52,708 bases of DNA from JACQGD01 sp045628725 (GTDB taxonomy: Bacteria; Patescibacteriota; Saccharimonadia; Saccharimonadales; Saccharimonadaceae): the NCBI GenBank assembly GCA_045628725.1, contig JAZQPT010000037.1, positions 1-52,708 of the forward strand, given 5' to 3'. Shown one piece after another: positions 34,791-42,479 of this stretch. Position 1 is the first letter of the stretch. Each line of letters begins with the position of its first letter. A program made the position numbers and the translations under genes. The notes under the pieces were generated by a model. It saw nothing but the letters and a program-made list of their open reading frames with translations, had not been told where the DNA came from and made no database searches.

Positions 34791-36388
34791 CAGAACAAGA
34801 AAAAGCAACGAAAAAAAAGAATGTCATCCTGTTATTTATCACCCTAATGGTGATAATGCTTTTGGCATCACTCAGCCAGATGATATTTTCAAGTGCCCTG
34901 CCAACTATTGTTGGTGAACTAAACGGGGTAGATCATATGACATGGGTCATTACGGCCTACATGCTCGCTTCTACCATTACAATGCCTGTATATGGCAAAA
35001 TCAGTGACCTTCTTGGTCGCAAGCCACTCCTTATCGCCGCGATCTTACTATTTATCGCAGGTTCGATTCTTGGCGCGATGGCCACGACAATGAACTGGCT
35101 TATTCTCGCCCGTGTCATTCAAGGACTTGGCGGTGGTGGACTAATGATACTGTCCCAGGCAGCTGTTGCAGACGTTATTCCGGCTCGTACAAGGGGTAAG
35201 TACATGGGAATAATGGGTGCCGTCTTTGCCGTATCATCGGTCGCGGGACCACTCCTTGGCGGTTGGCTAACCGAAGGTGCCGGCTGGCGATGGGCGTTCC
35301 TACTAAATATTCCTCTCGGAATCGTCGCCCTTATTGCCGTTATTACCCTGCTTCGCCTTCCTAAAATCGTACGTACTGTGCGACCAAAAATTGACTACCT
35401 TGGCATGATATTACTTGCCGCAACCACATCGGCTGTTATCTTGACAACCACATGGGGCGGATCAATGTACGCATGGGATTCAATCCAGATTATCAGCTTG
35501 ATCATTGGGTCGATCATAGGTGCGTGCTTGTTTATTATGACGGAACTGCGAGCGAAAGAACCGATTATTCCTATGAGTCTGTTTAAAGAAAAGAACTTCG
35601 TCATCGTTACTCTTGCCGCCATGCTCATTAGTGTTGCGATGTTTGGTGCAGTTGGGTACATGCCTACGTACTTCCAGATGGCTGTGGGTGCCAGCGCAAG
35701 TACTGCCGGACTACTAATGGCACCGATGATGGGATCACTACTCCTTTCGTCTATCGTCAGCGGTATTATCGTCTCAAAGACTGGTAAATATAAACTCTAC
35801 CCTGTCATCGGTACTGCTATTCTCGCTGTTGGACTTGGGCTTCTTAGTACCGTAACAATTGCGACGCCTGTTGCCCTTATCTGTCTGTTTATGGGTATCA
35901 TCGGTGTTGGACTTGGGCTTGCAATGCAGATTTTGACACTTGTCGTCCAGAACTCCTTCCCACATAAACTTGTTGGTACTGCTACGGCAGCGAATAACTA
36001 CTTCCGACAGGTTGGTAGTAGCCTTGGTGCAGCGGTGGTTGGTTCGATTTTTGCAAGTCGTCTGACGCAGCTTCTCAGCGAAAAAATTCCGCAAACGGCC
36101 GATGGTTCAACACACCTAGGGTCACTGACACCTACACTCCTTGCCTCACTTCCCGACGCAGTACGCACTCCAATCGTCGAAGCGTACAATGGCGCACTCA
36201 TTCCGATCTTTGCCTACCTTATTCCCCTCGCCCTCATTGCCTGTGCTGTACTGATTTTCGTTAAAGAAAAGAAACTCGCCGATGAAATCGAACAAGAAGT
36301 TCCTGCCGAATCCCTCGCCGAAGGACAGCTGCTTGTCACCGAATTTGACAGTGACGATCAGAACCTGACGCCTCGACGTAAAAAATAG
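34787..36388 (+). CDS. MFS multidrug transporter, DHA2 (EmrB/QacA) type
   Basis: A 533-aa membrane protein with about 14 hydrophobic helices, as in the 14-TM DHA2 drug:proton antiporters. Motif A (GKISDLLGRKPLL) follows TM2, and motif C-like GAVFAVSSVAGPLLGG lies in TM5. The N-terminus is a short Lys-rich cytoplasmic segment and the C-terminus an acidic tail. It overlaps tetR by 4 nt and ends at a strong terminator, so the two form a complete efflux operon. Substrates cannot be read from sequence. Confidence 0.94.
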   Translation: MTEQEKATKKKNVILLFITLMVIMLLASLSQMIFSSALPTIVGELNGVDHMTWVITAYMLASTITMPVYGKISDLLGRKPLLIAAILLFIAGSILGAMATTMNWLILARVIQGLGGGGLMILSQAAVADVIPARTRGKYMGIMGAVFAVSSVAGPLLGGWLTEGAGWRWAFLLNIPLGIVALIAVITLLRLPKIVRTVRPKIDYLGMILLAATTSAVILTTTWGGSMYAWDSIQIISLIIGSIIGACLFIMTELRAKEPIIPMSLFKEKNFVIVTLAAMLISVAMFGAVGYMPTYFQMAVGASASTAGLLMAPMMGSLLLSSIVSGIIVSKTGKYKLYPVIGTAILAVGLGLLSTVTIATPVALICLFMGIIGVGLGLAMQILTLVVQNSFPHKLVGTATAANNYFRQVGSSLGAAVVGSIFASRLTQLLSEKIPQTADGSTHLGSLTPTLLASLPDAVRTPIVEAYNGALIPIFAYLIPLALIACAVLIFVKEKKLADEIEQEVPAESLAEGQLLVTEFDSDDQNLTPRRKK

Positions 36389-36405
36389 TAGCTTATCTAT
36401 TCATA

Positions 36406-36446
36406 ACTATAAAAATACCCATCTCTGCGATGGGTATTTTTATAGT
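36406..36446 (+). terminator. Intrinsic terminator of the tetR-MFS operon
   Basis: A 17-bp perfect stem (arms 36406-36422 and 36430-36446, 7-nt loop) 18 nt after the MFS stop, with a T-run in the 3' arm. It may also work on the minus strand. Confidence 0.88.
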
Positions 36447-36465
36447 AACTACGACCCCTAAGTAA

Positions 36466-36491
36466 TAAAAAAGCCCCCTCCATAAGGGACT
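36466..36491 (-). terminator. Probable terminator on the minus strand
   Basis: On the minus strand AGTCCC pairs with GGGGCT and is followed by TTTTTT. It lies about 90 nt past the sortase stop, downstream of a second, stronger hairpin. Confidence 0.6.
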
Positions 36492-36538
36492 GCGAACTAA
36501 CTATCAAGTTGGATGTATATCAGACTATCAGCGGGTGT

Positions 36539-36576
36539 AGTGTGGAACGAGGCGCATTCACGCCTCGTTCCACACT
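36539..36576 (-). terminator. Strong hairpin after the sortase gene
   Basis: A 16-bp perfect stem with a 6-nt loop (arms 36539-36554 and 36561-36576) starts 6 nt after the sortase stop. There is no U-run directly after it, so it may protect the mRNA 3' end or act with the terminator at 36466-36491. Confidence 0.6.
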
Positions 36577-36581
36577 CGTAA

Positions 36582-37241
36582 TTATGACGTTGGCACTGCC
36601 TCGATCAAATACCCCACCACCACAGTTGCAGAATCTTTCTCGTCATTGCATGTCACGAGCACTAGCTTCTCGGGCACCCAGCCGAAGATCAGTTCGCTTT
36701 GAGGCGCTTCGTCGTACGGCACGAGGGCCGGTGCCTCTGCCCGGTACGTGAAGGTGCCAGTTCTCGTCGTGACAATCACATGATCACCAGCGGCGAGCGC
36801 AGGCAAATCATTGAACGTTGCGTATGCTGCGTCTGTCCAGCTCGTGTGTCCAAAAAGCCACACAGGGTTTTGCGAAGGAAACGACGGCAGATCACCGTAC
36901 CATGCCGCTTGATCGGGCACGGGCGGATCTATACAGTAGTCGCTTCCTTTACAGTTTGCTGTTTTTCGAGGTGTTGTTGCACCCGAGACCGTAACGTCGA
37001 GATCGATTGCCGGAGCCCTGACGTTCAGGATGTCGGACGGCTCGATGGCCAATGGCACATCTTTGGCATGCGCCGAAGATGTGCCAGATGATTGCGGAGC
37101 GCTTACAGGGGCCGGCGCAACTCGTTGTGGCGACGACTCGTTTTCACTACTGCTGTTGACAATAAATAGACAGACAAGGCATACGATCACGCCAATGCCT
37201 GCCACAGCCGCTACGGCATGCTGACGCAAGAAACGTATCAT
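36582..37241 (-). CDS. Sortase (class E/F-like), catalytic Arg not found
   Basis: The 219-aa product has one TM anchor (about residues 10-28), a Ser/Pro-rich linker and a sortase domain. The catalytic His lies in FGHTSW (residue 132) and Cys in LVTCND (residue 198). The Arg normally found on the strand after the Cys is missing: no Arg follows Cys198. Two more Cys (97, 103) may form a disulfide. Start ATG at 37241 is chosen because GGAGAAGGG lies 8 nt upstream; a longer frame to 37355 would run over the promoter. Its likely substrate is the LPQTG protein at 45459-46811. Confidence 0.85.
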   Translation of the reverse strand: MIRFLRQHAVAAVAGIGVIVCLVCLFIVNSSSENESSPQRVAPAPVSAPQSSGTSSAHAKDVPLAIEPSDILNVRAPAIDLDVTVSGATTPRKTANCKGSDYCIDPPVPDQAAWYGDLPSFPSQNPVWLFGHTSWTDAAYATFNDLPALAAGDHVIVTTRTGTFTYRAEAPALVPYDEAPQSELIFGWVPEKLVLVTCNDEKDSATVVVGYLIEAVPTS

Positions 37242-37302
37242 AGAATTTGCCCTTCTCCGATAGTCTGATATGAACATGGGCTCGGATGAGCTCAATATAA
37301 CT

Positions 37303-37331
37303 ATTATACCATATATTTGTAATGATTTCAA
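37303..37331 (-). promoter_or_regulatory. Promoter of the sortase gene
   Basis: TTGAAA (37331-37326), a 17-nt spacer and TATAAT (37308-37303) with a TGG extension, on the minus strand. Leader about 55 nt with a Shine-Dalgarno site. Confidence 0.75.
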
Positions 37332-37344
37332 TTGTATATAAAAT

Positions 37345-37367
37345 ACACCCAGCATAGAGCTGGGTGT
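37345..37367 (-). terminator. Terminator hairpin before the sortase promoter
   Basis: A 9-bp perfect stem (ACACCCAGC/GCTGGGTGT, 5-nt loop) followed by an A/T-rich tail on the minus strand. Together with the hairpin at 37393-37430 it separates the GT2 operon from the sortase. Confidence 0.65.
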
Positions 37368-37392
37368 TCCTAGTCACTAGATAGAGAGTATT

Positions 37393-37430
37393 GCCGGATG
37401 GCGGCTCTTGAAAAGAGGCCGCCATCCGGC
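37393..37430 (-). terminator. Hairpin after the small membrane protein gene
   Basis: A GC-rich stem of 12 bp plus 5 bp with one bulged base, 10 nt after the stop at 37440. It lacks a U-run and may work with the hairpin 25 nt downstream. Confidence 0.55.
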
Positions 37431-37439
37431 AGGGGTTAC

Positions 37440-37613
37440 TCAGGGACGCTGATCTGCTTCACTGCGAAAGTGATTGCGTGCCAGCGTGAGCAACATCACC
37501 GCGAAGCAAATCGCAGCGACTGCCATGAGCAAGTAGCTACCGACAGCCATTCCTGCGAACATCGCAGCACCGGACGCACCGGCGGCACCAGTGCCAATTC
37601 CTGTTCCGTACAT
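37440..37613 (-). CDS. Small membrane protein (57 aa) paired with the GT2 synthase
   Basis: The frame is supported by a near-perfect ribosome-binding site, AAAGGAGGTG, 5 nt before the ATG at 37613. The product has a Gly/Ala-rich start (MYGTGIGTGAAGASGA), one long hydrophobic region (about residues 18-42) and a charged C-terminal tail (RNHFRSEADQRP). It lies 22 nt after the GT2 gene and ends before a terminator. A longer in-frame extension to 37808 overlaps the GT2 gene and is rejected. By position it may be a PgaD/IcaD-like helper of the synthase; this is inference. Confidence 0.75.
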   Translation of the reverse strand: MYGTGIGTGAAGASGAAMFAGMAVGSYLLMAVAAICFAVMLLTLARNHFRSEADQRP

Positions 37614-37635
37614 GTCACACCTCCTTTCCGAGGTA

Positions 37636-38736
37636 TCAGGCCGAGATCGCAGCGCGGTCTTCGGCAGCGTACTGAATTTCCCAGCGGTCTTTACGACGAC
37701 CGGTGAGTCGAGACCACAAAACTTCGAACCACGCGGCGATAAACCAGGCGGTACGAATTGTGGAAAAAACCTCCGAGACGAAGACAGTGTACCCAATGAG
37801 CACATCATATTTGTCTCGATGGGGTATTCGATTGGTCATAACACCGCCGCCAATGCCAAATAGTATAGGCACGACGACAAGCCAGGTCGCGTTAAACTGA
37901 AACAGTCCAAGCGCAATCTGAAGTATGATCAATGTGAACCACAGCATACGGACGAGCGCCATTAACAGCGCAACGCACTGCTGCCACCAGTCAAGCAAGG
38001 TCAATCGGTTAACCCCCATTTTCAGGAGGTCTTCGATCGTTCCTACTTGCCATTTCATTCGCTGATTCCACAGAGTACTGAGACTCTTCATAGAATCAGT
38101 GTAGGCGCGGACAGTTGGTGATACGTGGCACTTGTAGCCACGCTCACGAATCCGACAAGTTAGCTCGAAGTCTTCGACTTGGGAGTCGTACGACCACGGA
38201 CCTTCTCGACCGGTTTCGTCAACGATATCACGCAGTACCTTGCCCTTGATGGCGCAGCCGGTACCCACCAGAACTGTGGTCCACCCGCGCCGAAGCGCGT
38301 GGTCATTCCACATGGCGAATTCCGAACGTTGCATACGTGTCCAGAAGTTGGGTCCTAGCATGGTGGCTTTTGAACTCGAGCCACCCAGTGTGGGATTGGC
38401 GGTCATCTCGCTTTCCCAGTCAGCAACCGCATTTTCCGGAAGGACGGTATCTCCGTCGATGCAAAGAATGACGTCGGCATCTCTGCCAAAGGCATTCCAG
38501 GCACGATTGAGCGCCTCGGATTTCTTGTGTATGAGCTTGGGAAGCTCCATCACAGTCAGTGGAGAATGGCGGGACAGCTGGTAAGAACGAGCGACTTCAA
38601 CCGTTTTGTCAGTGCACCCGTTAGGAATGACAACAATGCGGTTGGGTACGCGAGTCTGAGCAAAGAGGGCCTCGATCGTGGCCCCGATACTGTCCTCCTC
38701 GTTATACGCAGGAATCAAAGCAACGATATTGACCAC
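37636..38736 (-). CDS. Membrane glycosyltransferase family 2, processive type
   Basis: A 366-aa GT2 enzyme: LIPAYNEEDSIGATIEALF (nucleotide-sugar binding), CIDGDTVLP (DxD), DFELTCRIRERG (acidic catalytic region) and NQRMKWQ, a QxxKW version of the Q/RxRW motif of processive synthases. Three to four TM helices follow at the C-terminus; no N-terminal TM is present. The plan matches poly-N-acetylglucosamine/hyaluronan/cellulose-type synthases. Start GTG at 38736 follows GAAGGGG. The 57-aa membrane protein is next in the operon; a deacetylase gene lies upstream with its own promoter. Confidence 0.9.
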   Translation of the reverse strand: MVNIVALIPAYNEEDSIGATIEALFAQTRVPNRIVVIPNGCTDKTVEVARSYQLSRHSPLTVMELPKLIHKKSEALNRAWNAFGRDADVILCIDGDTVLPENAVADWESEMTANPTLGGSSSKATMLGPNFWTRMQRSEFAMWNDHALRRGWTTVLVGTGCAIKGKVLRDIVDETGREGPWSYDSQVEDFELTCRIRERGYKCHVSPTVRAYTDSMKSLSTLWNQRMKWQVGTIEDLLKMGVNRLTLLDWWQQCVALLMALVRMLWFTLIILQIALGLFQFNATWLVVVPILFGIGGGVMTNRIPHRDKYDVLIGYTVFVSEVFSTIRTAWFIAAWFEVLWSRLTGRRKDRWEIQYAAEDRAAISA

Positions 38737-38822
38737 GGGAGCCCCTTCTATCTAGTGATGTAAACGGACACAACAAAATAAATTCCCCTATTCGCATAGT
38801 GGAATTACCCATTGATTTCTGC

Positions 38823-38851
38823 ATAATATCATGAAGGATGATATATGTCAA
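38823..38851 (-). promoter_or_regulatory. Promoter of the GT2 gene with an internal inverted repeat
   Basis: TTGACA (38851-38846), 17-nt spacer, TATTAT (38828-38823) with a TGA extension. An inverted repeat ATATCAT-5-ATGATAT (38826-38844) overlaps the spacer and the -10, suggesting an operator. Confidence 0.75.
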
Positions 38852-38883
38852 CAATATGGTATTACTTACATAAATAAAGTAAA

Positions 38884-38915
38884 GCCCCCTCCTGCACAGC
38901 GTACAGAAGGGGGGC
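38884..38915 (-). terminator. Intrinsic terminator after the deacetylase gene
   Basis: On the minus strand a C-run/G-run stem (GCCCCCC...GGGGGC) with small mismatches, then TTTA. It begins 15 nt after the stop at 38930. Confidence 0.75.
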
Positions 38916-38929
38916 GTAGTAAAAGGGAC

Positions 38930-39685
38930 CTAGCTCGCGGGAGGTGCCACCTTGAGATTCTTCGACTCGAGGTGTGCGACGATCGCTCCGACCATCTCAG
39001 CTGCGTGGTCAGCGTTCATATGCATGAGCACTACGCCGTCTGCAGCCAAAGGCACGGGTGAAGCCTGATCGCCAACCGCCAGGCGGTGTATCATCTGCTC
39101 CACCGTATCTCCATTCCAGTCGTAGGTGTCGGCAGTCCAAGTGCACATCTGTACATTCTTTTCTGCCAAGCGCCAACGCATGTTCTCGCTGAAGACACCT
39201 TCCTCATAGGGAGGACGGAGCCACATCGGGTCGGTGTTTGCAACACCCTCGAGTGGAAAGGTTTCGGAATAGAACCTGTCAGGGTCCTTCTCCGCCAACT
39301 CTCCAATTCGAGCATGAGTCTGGGTGTGATTCCCCACGATGTGCCCCTCGGTCTTCATCCTGTTGATGAGATCGAGGTTTTCGAGCGCCCACTCCCCTGT
39401 CGGGAAAAAGGCAGCCTGAGCATTGTGCTCACGCAGTGCATCCAGTATCGATATGACCTGTTCCGGAGTGCCGTAGTCATCGAATGACAGCAGTACTCCT
39501 GATCCCGGTTCTCGGTTGCAGCTGCGAATCACGTTCATATCGCCGTTATCTACCGCCCTGAGGCTGTAGCTTTGCGGTACGACCGGTGTCGTATCTGTGG
39601 TGTCGATGGACGCTGACGTACATCCGGCCAAAACGACGACGCTCACCACGGTAATGGTAGCGGCGAAAATGCGACGAATGCGCAT
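38930..39685 (-). CDS. Lipoprotein polysaccharide deacetylase (NodB domain)
   Basis: The 251-aa protein starts with a lipoprotein signal (RIRRIFAATITVVSVVVLAGC, lipobox Cys near residue 21), so it sits on the outer face of the membrane. The carbohydrate esterase 4 motifs are present: LSFDDYG (Asp pair), GNHTQTH (metal His pair), WLRPPYEEG and a final LMHM segment with His. Such enzymes deacetylate GlcNAc polymers or peptidoglycan. ATG at 39685 is chosen because GGGGAG lies 5 nt upstream; a 14-residue longer frame has no signal. It probably acts with the adjacent GT2 synthase. Confidence 0.92.
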   Translation of the reverse strand: MRIRRIFAATITVVSVVVLAGCTSASIDTTDTTPVVPQSYSLRAVDNGDMNVIRSCNREPGSGVLLSFDDYGTPEQVISILDALREHNAQAAFFPTGEWALENLDLINRMKTEGHIVGNHTQTHARIGELAEKDPDRFYSETFPLEGVANTDPMWLRPPYEEGVFSENMRWRLAEKNVQMCTWTADTYDWNGDTVEQMIHRLAVGDQASPVPLAADGVVLMHMNADHAAEMVGAIVAHLESKNLKVAPPAS

Positions 39686-39731
39686 AGGATCTCCCCTGTC
39701 ATGAAAGGTACTTAGGACATTTACCACTACT

Positions 39732-39760
39732 AGACTAAAACAAATTAGCTAATTTGTCAA
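39732..39760 (-). promoter_or_regulatory. Promoter/operator of the deacetylase gene
   Basis: TTGACA (39760-39755), 17-nt spacer, TAGTCT (39737-39732). An 18-bp perfect palindrome, ACAAATTAGCTAATTTGT (39740-39757), fills the spacer and part of the -35 and looks like a repressor site. Confidence 0.7.
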
Positions 39761-39810
39761 TATTGAGGGTTGACATCGTTCTATGTATCACTCATTCCAT
39801 CGTAAACACA

Positions 39811-39856
39811 CCATAGAAAAAGCCCCAGATACGAATACCTGAGGCGTTTTCTATGG
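39811..39856 (-). terminator. Terminator hairpin after tRNA-Glu, overlapping its CCA end
   Basis: An imperfect stem of about 18 bp whose 5' arm (minus strand) begins with the encoded CCA of the tRNA and continues TAGAAAA. The two arms span 39837-39856 and 39811-39830. The distal arm lies in TTTTT-rich sequence, typical of a terminator. Confidence 0.65.
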
Positions 39857-39928
39857 TGATCTCACGGAGAATCGAACTCCGATTGCCAGGATGAAAACCT
39901 GGTGTCCTAACCGTTAGACGATGAGGCC
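39854..39928 (-). tRNA. tRNA-Glu (anticodon TTC), CCA encoded
   Basis: The minus strand folds into a full cloverleaf of 75 nt. The acceptor is GGCCTCA/TGAGATC, the D arm GTC...GAC with AACGGTTA-type loop, the anticodon stem CCAGG/CCTGG with loop TTTTCAT giving TTC, and the T arm CGGAG TTCGATT CTCCG. Discriminator A73 and CCA are encoded. The acceptor stem has a G2-U71 wobble and a C3-A70 mismatch, which is unusual. It is the only tRNA in the window and a likely MnmA substrate at U34. Confidence 0.92.
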
Positions 39929-40060
39929 AAATTCTGAGTGAAATGAAGTAAAAATCAGCTTGCTTATTTTTCTTCATTTTCGAGGAACTGCAGGCTCATA
40001 TATTTATATGAGGCTGGAAATCACTATTTTGCTCTAATTTCTAGCGCAAAACTCCAAACA

Positions 40061-40089
40061 ATCATAACAGATAACCACCTCAGGGTAAA
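40061..40089 (-). promoter_or_regulatory. Possible promoter of tRNA-Glu
   Basis: TTTACC, 17 nt, TATGAT with a TGT extension, on the minus strand. It would give a precursor with roughly 125 nt ahead of the tRNA; that stretch (39929-40060) is A/T-rich, contains a small CTCATA/TATGAG hairpin and no gene. Confidence 0.4.
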
Positions 40090-40107
40090 CCCCGAAGTTG
40101 TAGTGTA

Positions 40108-40144
40108 GGCGGGGTGTCTGGGTGATATTCACCGACACCCCGCC
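40108..40144 (-). terminator. Strong hairpin terminator after the 107-aa gene
   Basis: An 11-bp perfect GC-rich stem (40108-40118 with 40134-40144) continues after a 2-nt bulge into a GGTGA/TCACC stem with a 3-nt loop. It starts 10 nt after the stop at 40154. No U-run follows. Confidence 0.65.
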
Positions 40145-40153
40145 AAACAGCGA

Positions 40154-40477
40154 CTACTTGGTGTGCGTCAGCCTGAACCGTAAGCGTTTACCGAATGATG
40201 CAGCGCACTTTTCGATATGCTTCGGGTCGATCGCCTTGATGAGGTTCATCAAGTCACTGCCGACATGCTCTCCGAGCATTCGCTCGACGTACAGGTGGTA
40301 GAAGAAGTCCTTCCTCAACCGATCCGACTCAAGCTTCCGGCAGTACTCGAATGCCTCGCCCGTGGTAGCACCCATCGGGAACTGGCCCTGAAAACGAAGG
40401 CGAACGCTGGGGGTGATGCGATGCTTCCCTGCTTCGGCCGTTTGAGCGGGCGAAACAGCGAATGAAGCAACAGACAT
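40154..40477 (-). CDS. Unknown basic protein (107 aa)
   Basis: No family recognised. The protein is basic, soluble and without a TM, with a predicted helical core (GEAFEYCRKLESDRLRKDFF, then HLYVERMLGEHVGSDLMNLI) and a basic C-terminus (GKRLRFRLTHTK). ATG at 40477 is chosen because AGAGAGGAAC lies just upstream; a 14-residue longer frame lacks such a site. It has its own promoter (TTGCAA, 17 nt, TATAAC) and terminator, so it is a monocistronic unit divergent from the 597-aa gene. It could be a small regulator of this surface region; that is a guess. Confidence 0.7.
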   Translation of the reverse strand: MSVASFAVSPAQTAEAGKHRITPSVRLRFQGQFPMGATTGEAFEYCRKLESDRLRKDFFYHLYVERMLGEHVGSDLMNLIKAIDPKHIEKCAASFGKRLRFRLTHTK

Positions 40478-40526
40478 TGTAGTTCCTCTCTGTTCGGATG
40501 TGCGCGTATGATAGCGCACACGCGTA

Positions 40527-40555
40527 GTTATACTAAGGTTTAGTTAATCTTGCAA
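40527..40555 (-). promoter_or_regulatory. Promoter of the 107-aa gene
   Basis: TTGCAA (40555-40550), 17-nt spacer, TATAAC (40532-40527). The leader carries a GTGCGC/GCGCAC hairpin (40500-40519). An ACTAA-3-TTAGT inverted repeat lies in the spacer. Confidence 0.65.
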
Positions 40556-40584
40556 GCATAATCGTTTCACAAAATACCATAACA

Positions 40585-40613
40585 TTGACGCGATAGCCTA
40601 TTCCTTATAAAAT
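40585..40613 (+). promoter_or_regulatory. Promoter of the 597-aa gene
   Basis: TTGACG (40585-40590), 17-nt spacer, TAAAAT (40608-40613); GGGAG lies 8 nt before the ATG at 40644. Confidence 0.7.
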
Positions 40614-40643
40614 AAAGGGAGTTAATACCGCGGGAGATAACCT

Positions 40644-42437
40644 ATGAATGAAAGCGAGCAACGATACGGTGCCAACTCGCCAATGGATGATAATCCGACT
40701 AACGCGCTCCAACGGCCCAAGGAGCCCTCTGAACACACAGAAGGCGAAATTACGACGACCACCGAGACAGTAACGACTGTCCAGACTGCCGACCCCGAAC
40801 TTGATACCTCCCCCGATACAGAACCGCTTTCGCCGGTATCCCCAGACATTTCTAACACAAACTATCAGTACGCCTCTAGGGTCGAGCTTTTCGATCCCAG
40901 CCTACTCGAGATCCGAGCCGCACGCGAAGAGCTGCTCGTCCACGAATATACTGCCGACGAGATAGCCAAGCTCAAACCGAGTGACGACCCCAATATCATC
41001 AAACTTGCCGAAACCCGCGCAGTCTATGACGCCGAGGCAAGCAGGCGTATACCGTTGTTCATGAGCCGAACCGACCGTGCTACTCGCCAGGCCGAACTTT
41101 TGACGGCGCGCGAGGCATTTGACAACGCGCGCGAGGCATACATCAGTTCCCTTGCTGGTAATCAGTCGGACGTCAGCGCCCTGGCGCAATTAACCGCCGC
41201 CCGCGTTGATTATGTCGAGGCCGGGTTTGCTGTTCGCCAGGGAAAATTACTCTCACGCGCCAAGGACAAACGGGCATTTGAAAAAGCTCGCCTCGTATAC
41301 GAATCGTCCCGCGCAGCCTATATCAGCGAAGTTTACGACACGTACGCCAAAGGCCCCGTGCCTGACGCGATGGCACCTGACGCATTTCTCGTTGCACTTA
41401 ATGACCGTGAACAGGGCGCCCTCGCAGGCGAAGAGGCCAATTACTATATCAGTGAAATTAACGACGAAGATAAAAAGAGCCGCTTCCAAAAGCTGACCGA
41501 ACGCTACAACAAGATGAACCGTTGGCAAAAAATCGCCACAGGTGTTGGCGTTGCTGCTCTGGCCGGCGTTGGATTTGGTGCGATCGGTGGCGCCGCGGCG
41601 ATTGGTGGCGTCGTTGGTGTCAAATTTAGTCGTAATTATCTAAGTGGTGAAGCCGAACGTCGCAAAGGCCTCATGGACCGGCGCACCCAAGAAGAAAACT
41701 CGGTCCTCTACGCTGGTAACGCCCAGGAATCAAGCGAACAGCTCGCCTTGCTACAAGACGCCGCCCCCGAGACACGAGCCGGTATCCAATCAGATATCAT
41801 GTCAAAACTCGATAAACACTCAGAGGCCGTCCTAAACGAAGGGGACCGCACCAGCAAAGACAAGCGCAAGGTCATCGGCAAAGCCGGCCTGATTGCCGCC
41901 GCGCCAATTGTTGGCGGCGCTGCAGTCGGTGCTGTCCTGGAGCACTATTTCCCTGCCCTATCACACGGTCTTTTCAGGGAAAAGGGCCTGCTAGATCTTC
42001 GATCTGACACACCTCAGGGTGGCAATATTGACGGCCCTGACTCATCATCCGTACCAGATAGCCCCTCGGTACCTGATACTACCCCTGGTGTCGACACACC
42101 GCCTAGTCCAGATTCCGCCCCTGATATCAATACACCATCCAGCCCTGACACGGCCCCCGATACATCGTCGTCACCCGATTTGTCACCACCAAGTGCAGAA
42201 TCTACCTATTTGTACGGTGATTTCGCCGGCACAGACCTCACCATCGACATCCCATCCGGCAGTACCATCTGGGAAGAGGTCGGCAACTCAATTACTCACG
42301 ATAACCCATACCTGAGCTATAGCGAGCGCGAGCGTTTAACAGGGAATATTGTTAATAAACTTCTTGCGCAACAACCATGGATTGACCCCAGGAGCCTCGC
42401 TGCAGGTACGCGTTTGAACGTTAACATTCCATCCTAA
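40644..42437 (+). CDS. Coiled-coil membrane protein with Pro/Asp/Ser repeats (597 aa)
   Basis: No named family recognised. The order is a disordered Thr/Glu-rich N-terminus (1-75), a long charged helical region probably coiled coil (about 85-290), a Gly/Ala hydrophobic hairpin (about 295-332), another helical region and a hydrophobic segment (about 412-430). A repetitive Ser-Pro-Asp-rich linker (SPDSAPDINTPSSPDTAPD type, about 455-520) leads to a C-terminal domain ending GTRLNVNIPS. That end resembles a LysM-like surface domain, so the C-terminus may be outside. The gene stands alone with its own promoter. A structural surface role is likely. Confidence 0.75.
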   Translation: MNESEQRYGANSPMDDNPTNALQRPKEPSEHTEGEITTTTETVTTVQTADPELDTSPDTEPLSPVSPDISNTNYQYASRVELFDPSLLEIRAAREELLVHEYTADEIAKLKPSDDPNIIKLAETRAVYDAEASRRIPLFMSRTDRATRQAELLTAREAFDNAREAYISSLAGNQSDVSALAQLTAARVDYVEAGFAVRQGKLLSRAKDKRAFEKARLVYESSRAAYISEVYDTYAKGPVPDAMAPDAFLVALNDREQGALAGEEANYYISEINDEDKKSRFQKLTERYNKMNRWQKIATGVGVAALAGVGFGAIGGAAAIGGVVGVKFSRNYLSGEAERRKGLMDRRTQEENSVLYAGNAQESSEQLALLQDAAPETRAGIQSDIMSKLDKHSEAVLNEGDRTSKDKRKVIGKAGLIAAAPIVGGAAVGAVLEHYFPALSHGLFREKGLLDLRSDTPQGGNIDGPDSSSVPDSPSVPDTTPGVDTPPSPDSAPDINTPSSPDTAPDTSSSPDLSPPSAESTYLYGDFAGTDLTIDIPSGSTIWEEVGNSITHDNPYLSYSERERLTGNIVNKLLAQQPWIDPRSLAAGTRLNVNIPS

Positions 42438-42444
42438 GCATAAG

Positions 42445-42467
42445 TTGTTTGCGCATAACGCAAACAA
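42445..42467 (+). terminator. Hairpin after the 597-aa gene
   Basis: A 9-bp perfect stem TTGTTTGCG/CGCAAACAA with a 5-nt loop, 7 nt after the stop codon. No clean U-run follows, so its strength is uncertain. Confidence 0.55.
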
Positions 42468-42479
42468 ATGCTATAAGTA

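Noticed and set aside
8747..40547. An identical 14-mer, TAAGGTTTAGTTAA, near two promoters (8747-8760 and 40534-40547)
   Set aside because: A few shared 14-mers are expected by chance in 52 kb, and the positions relative to the promoters differ.
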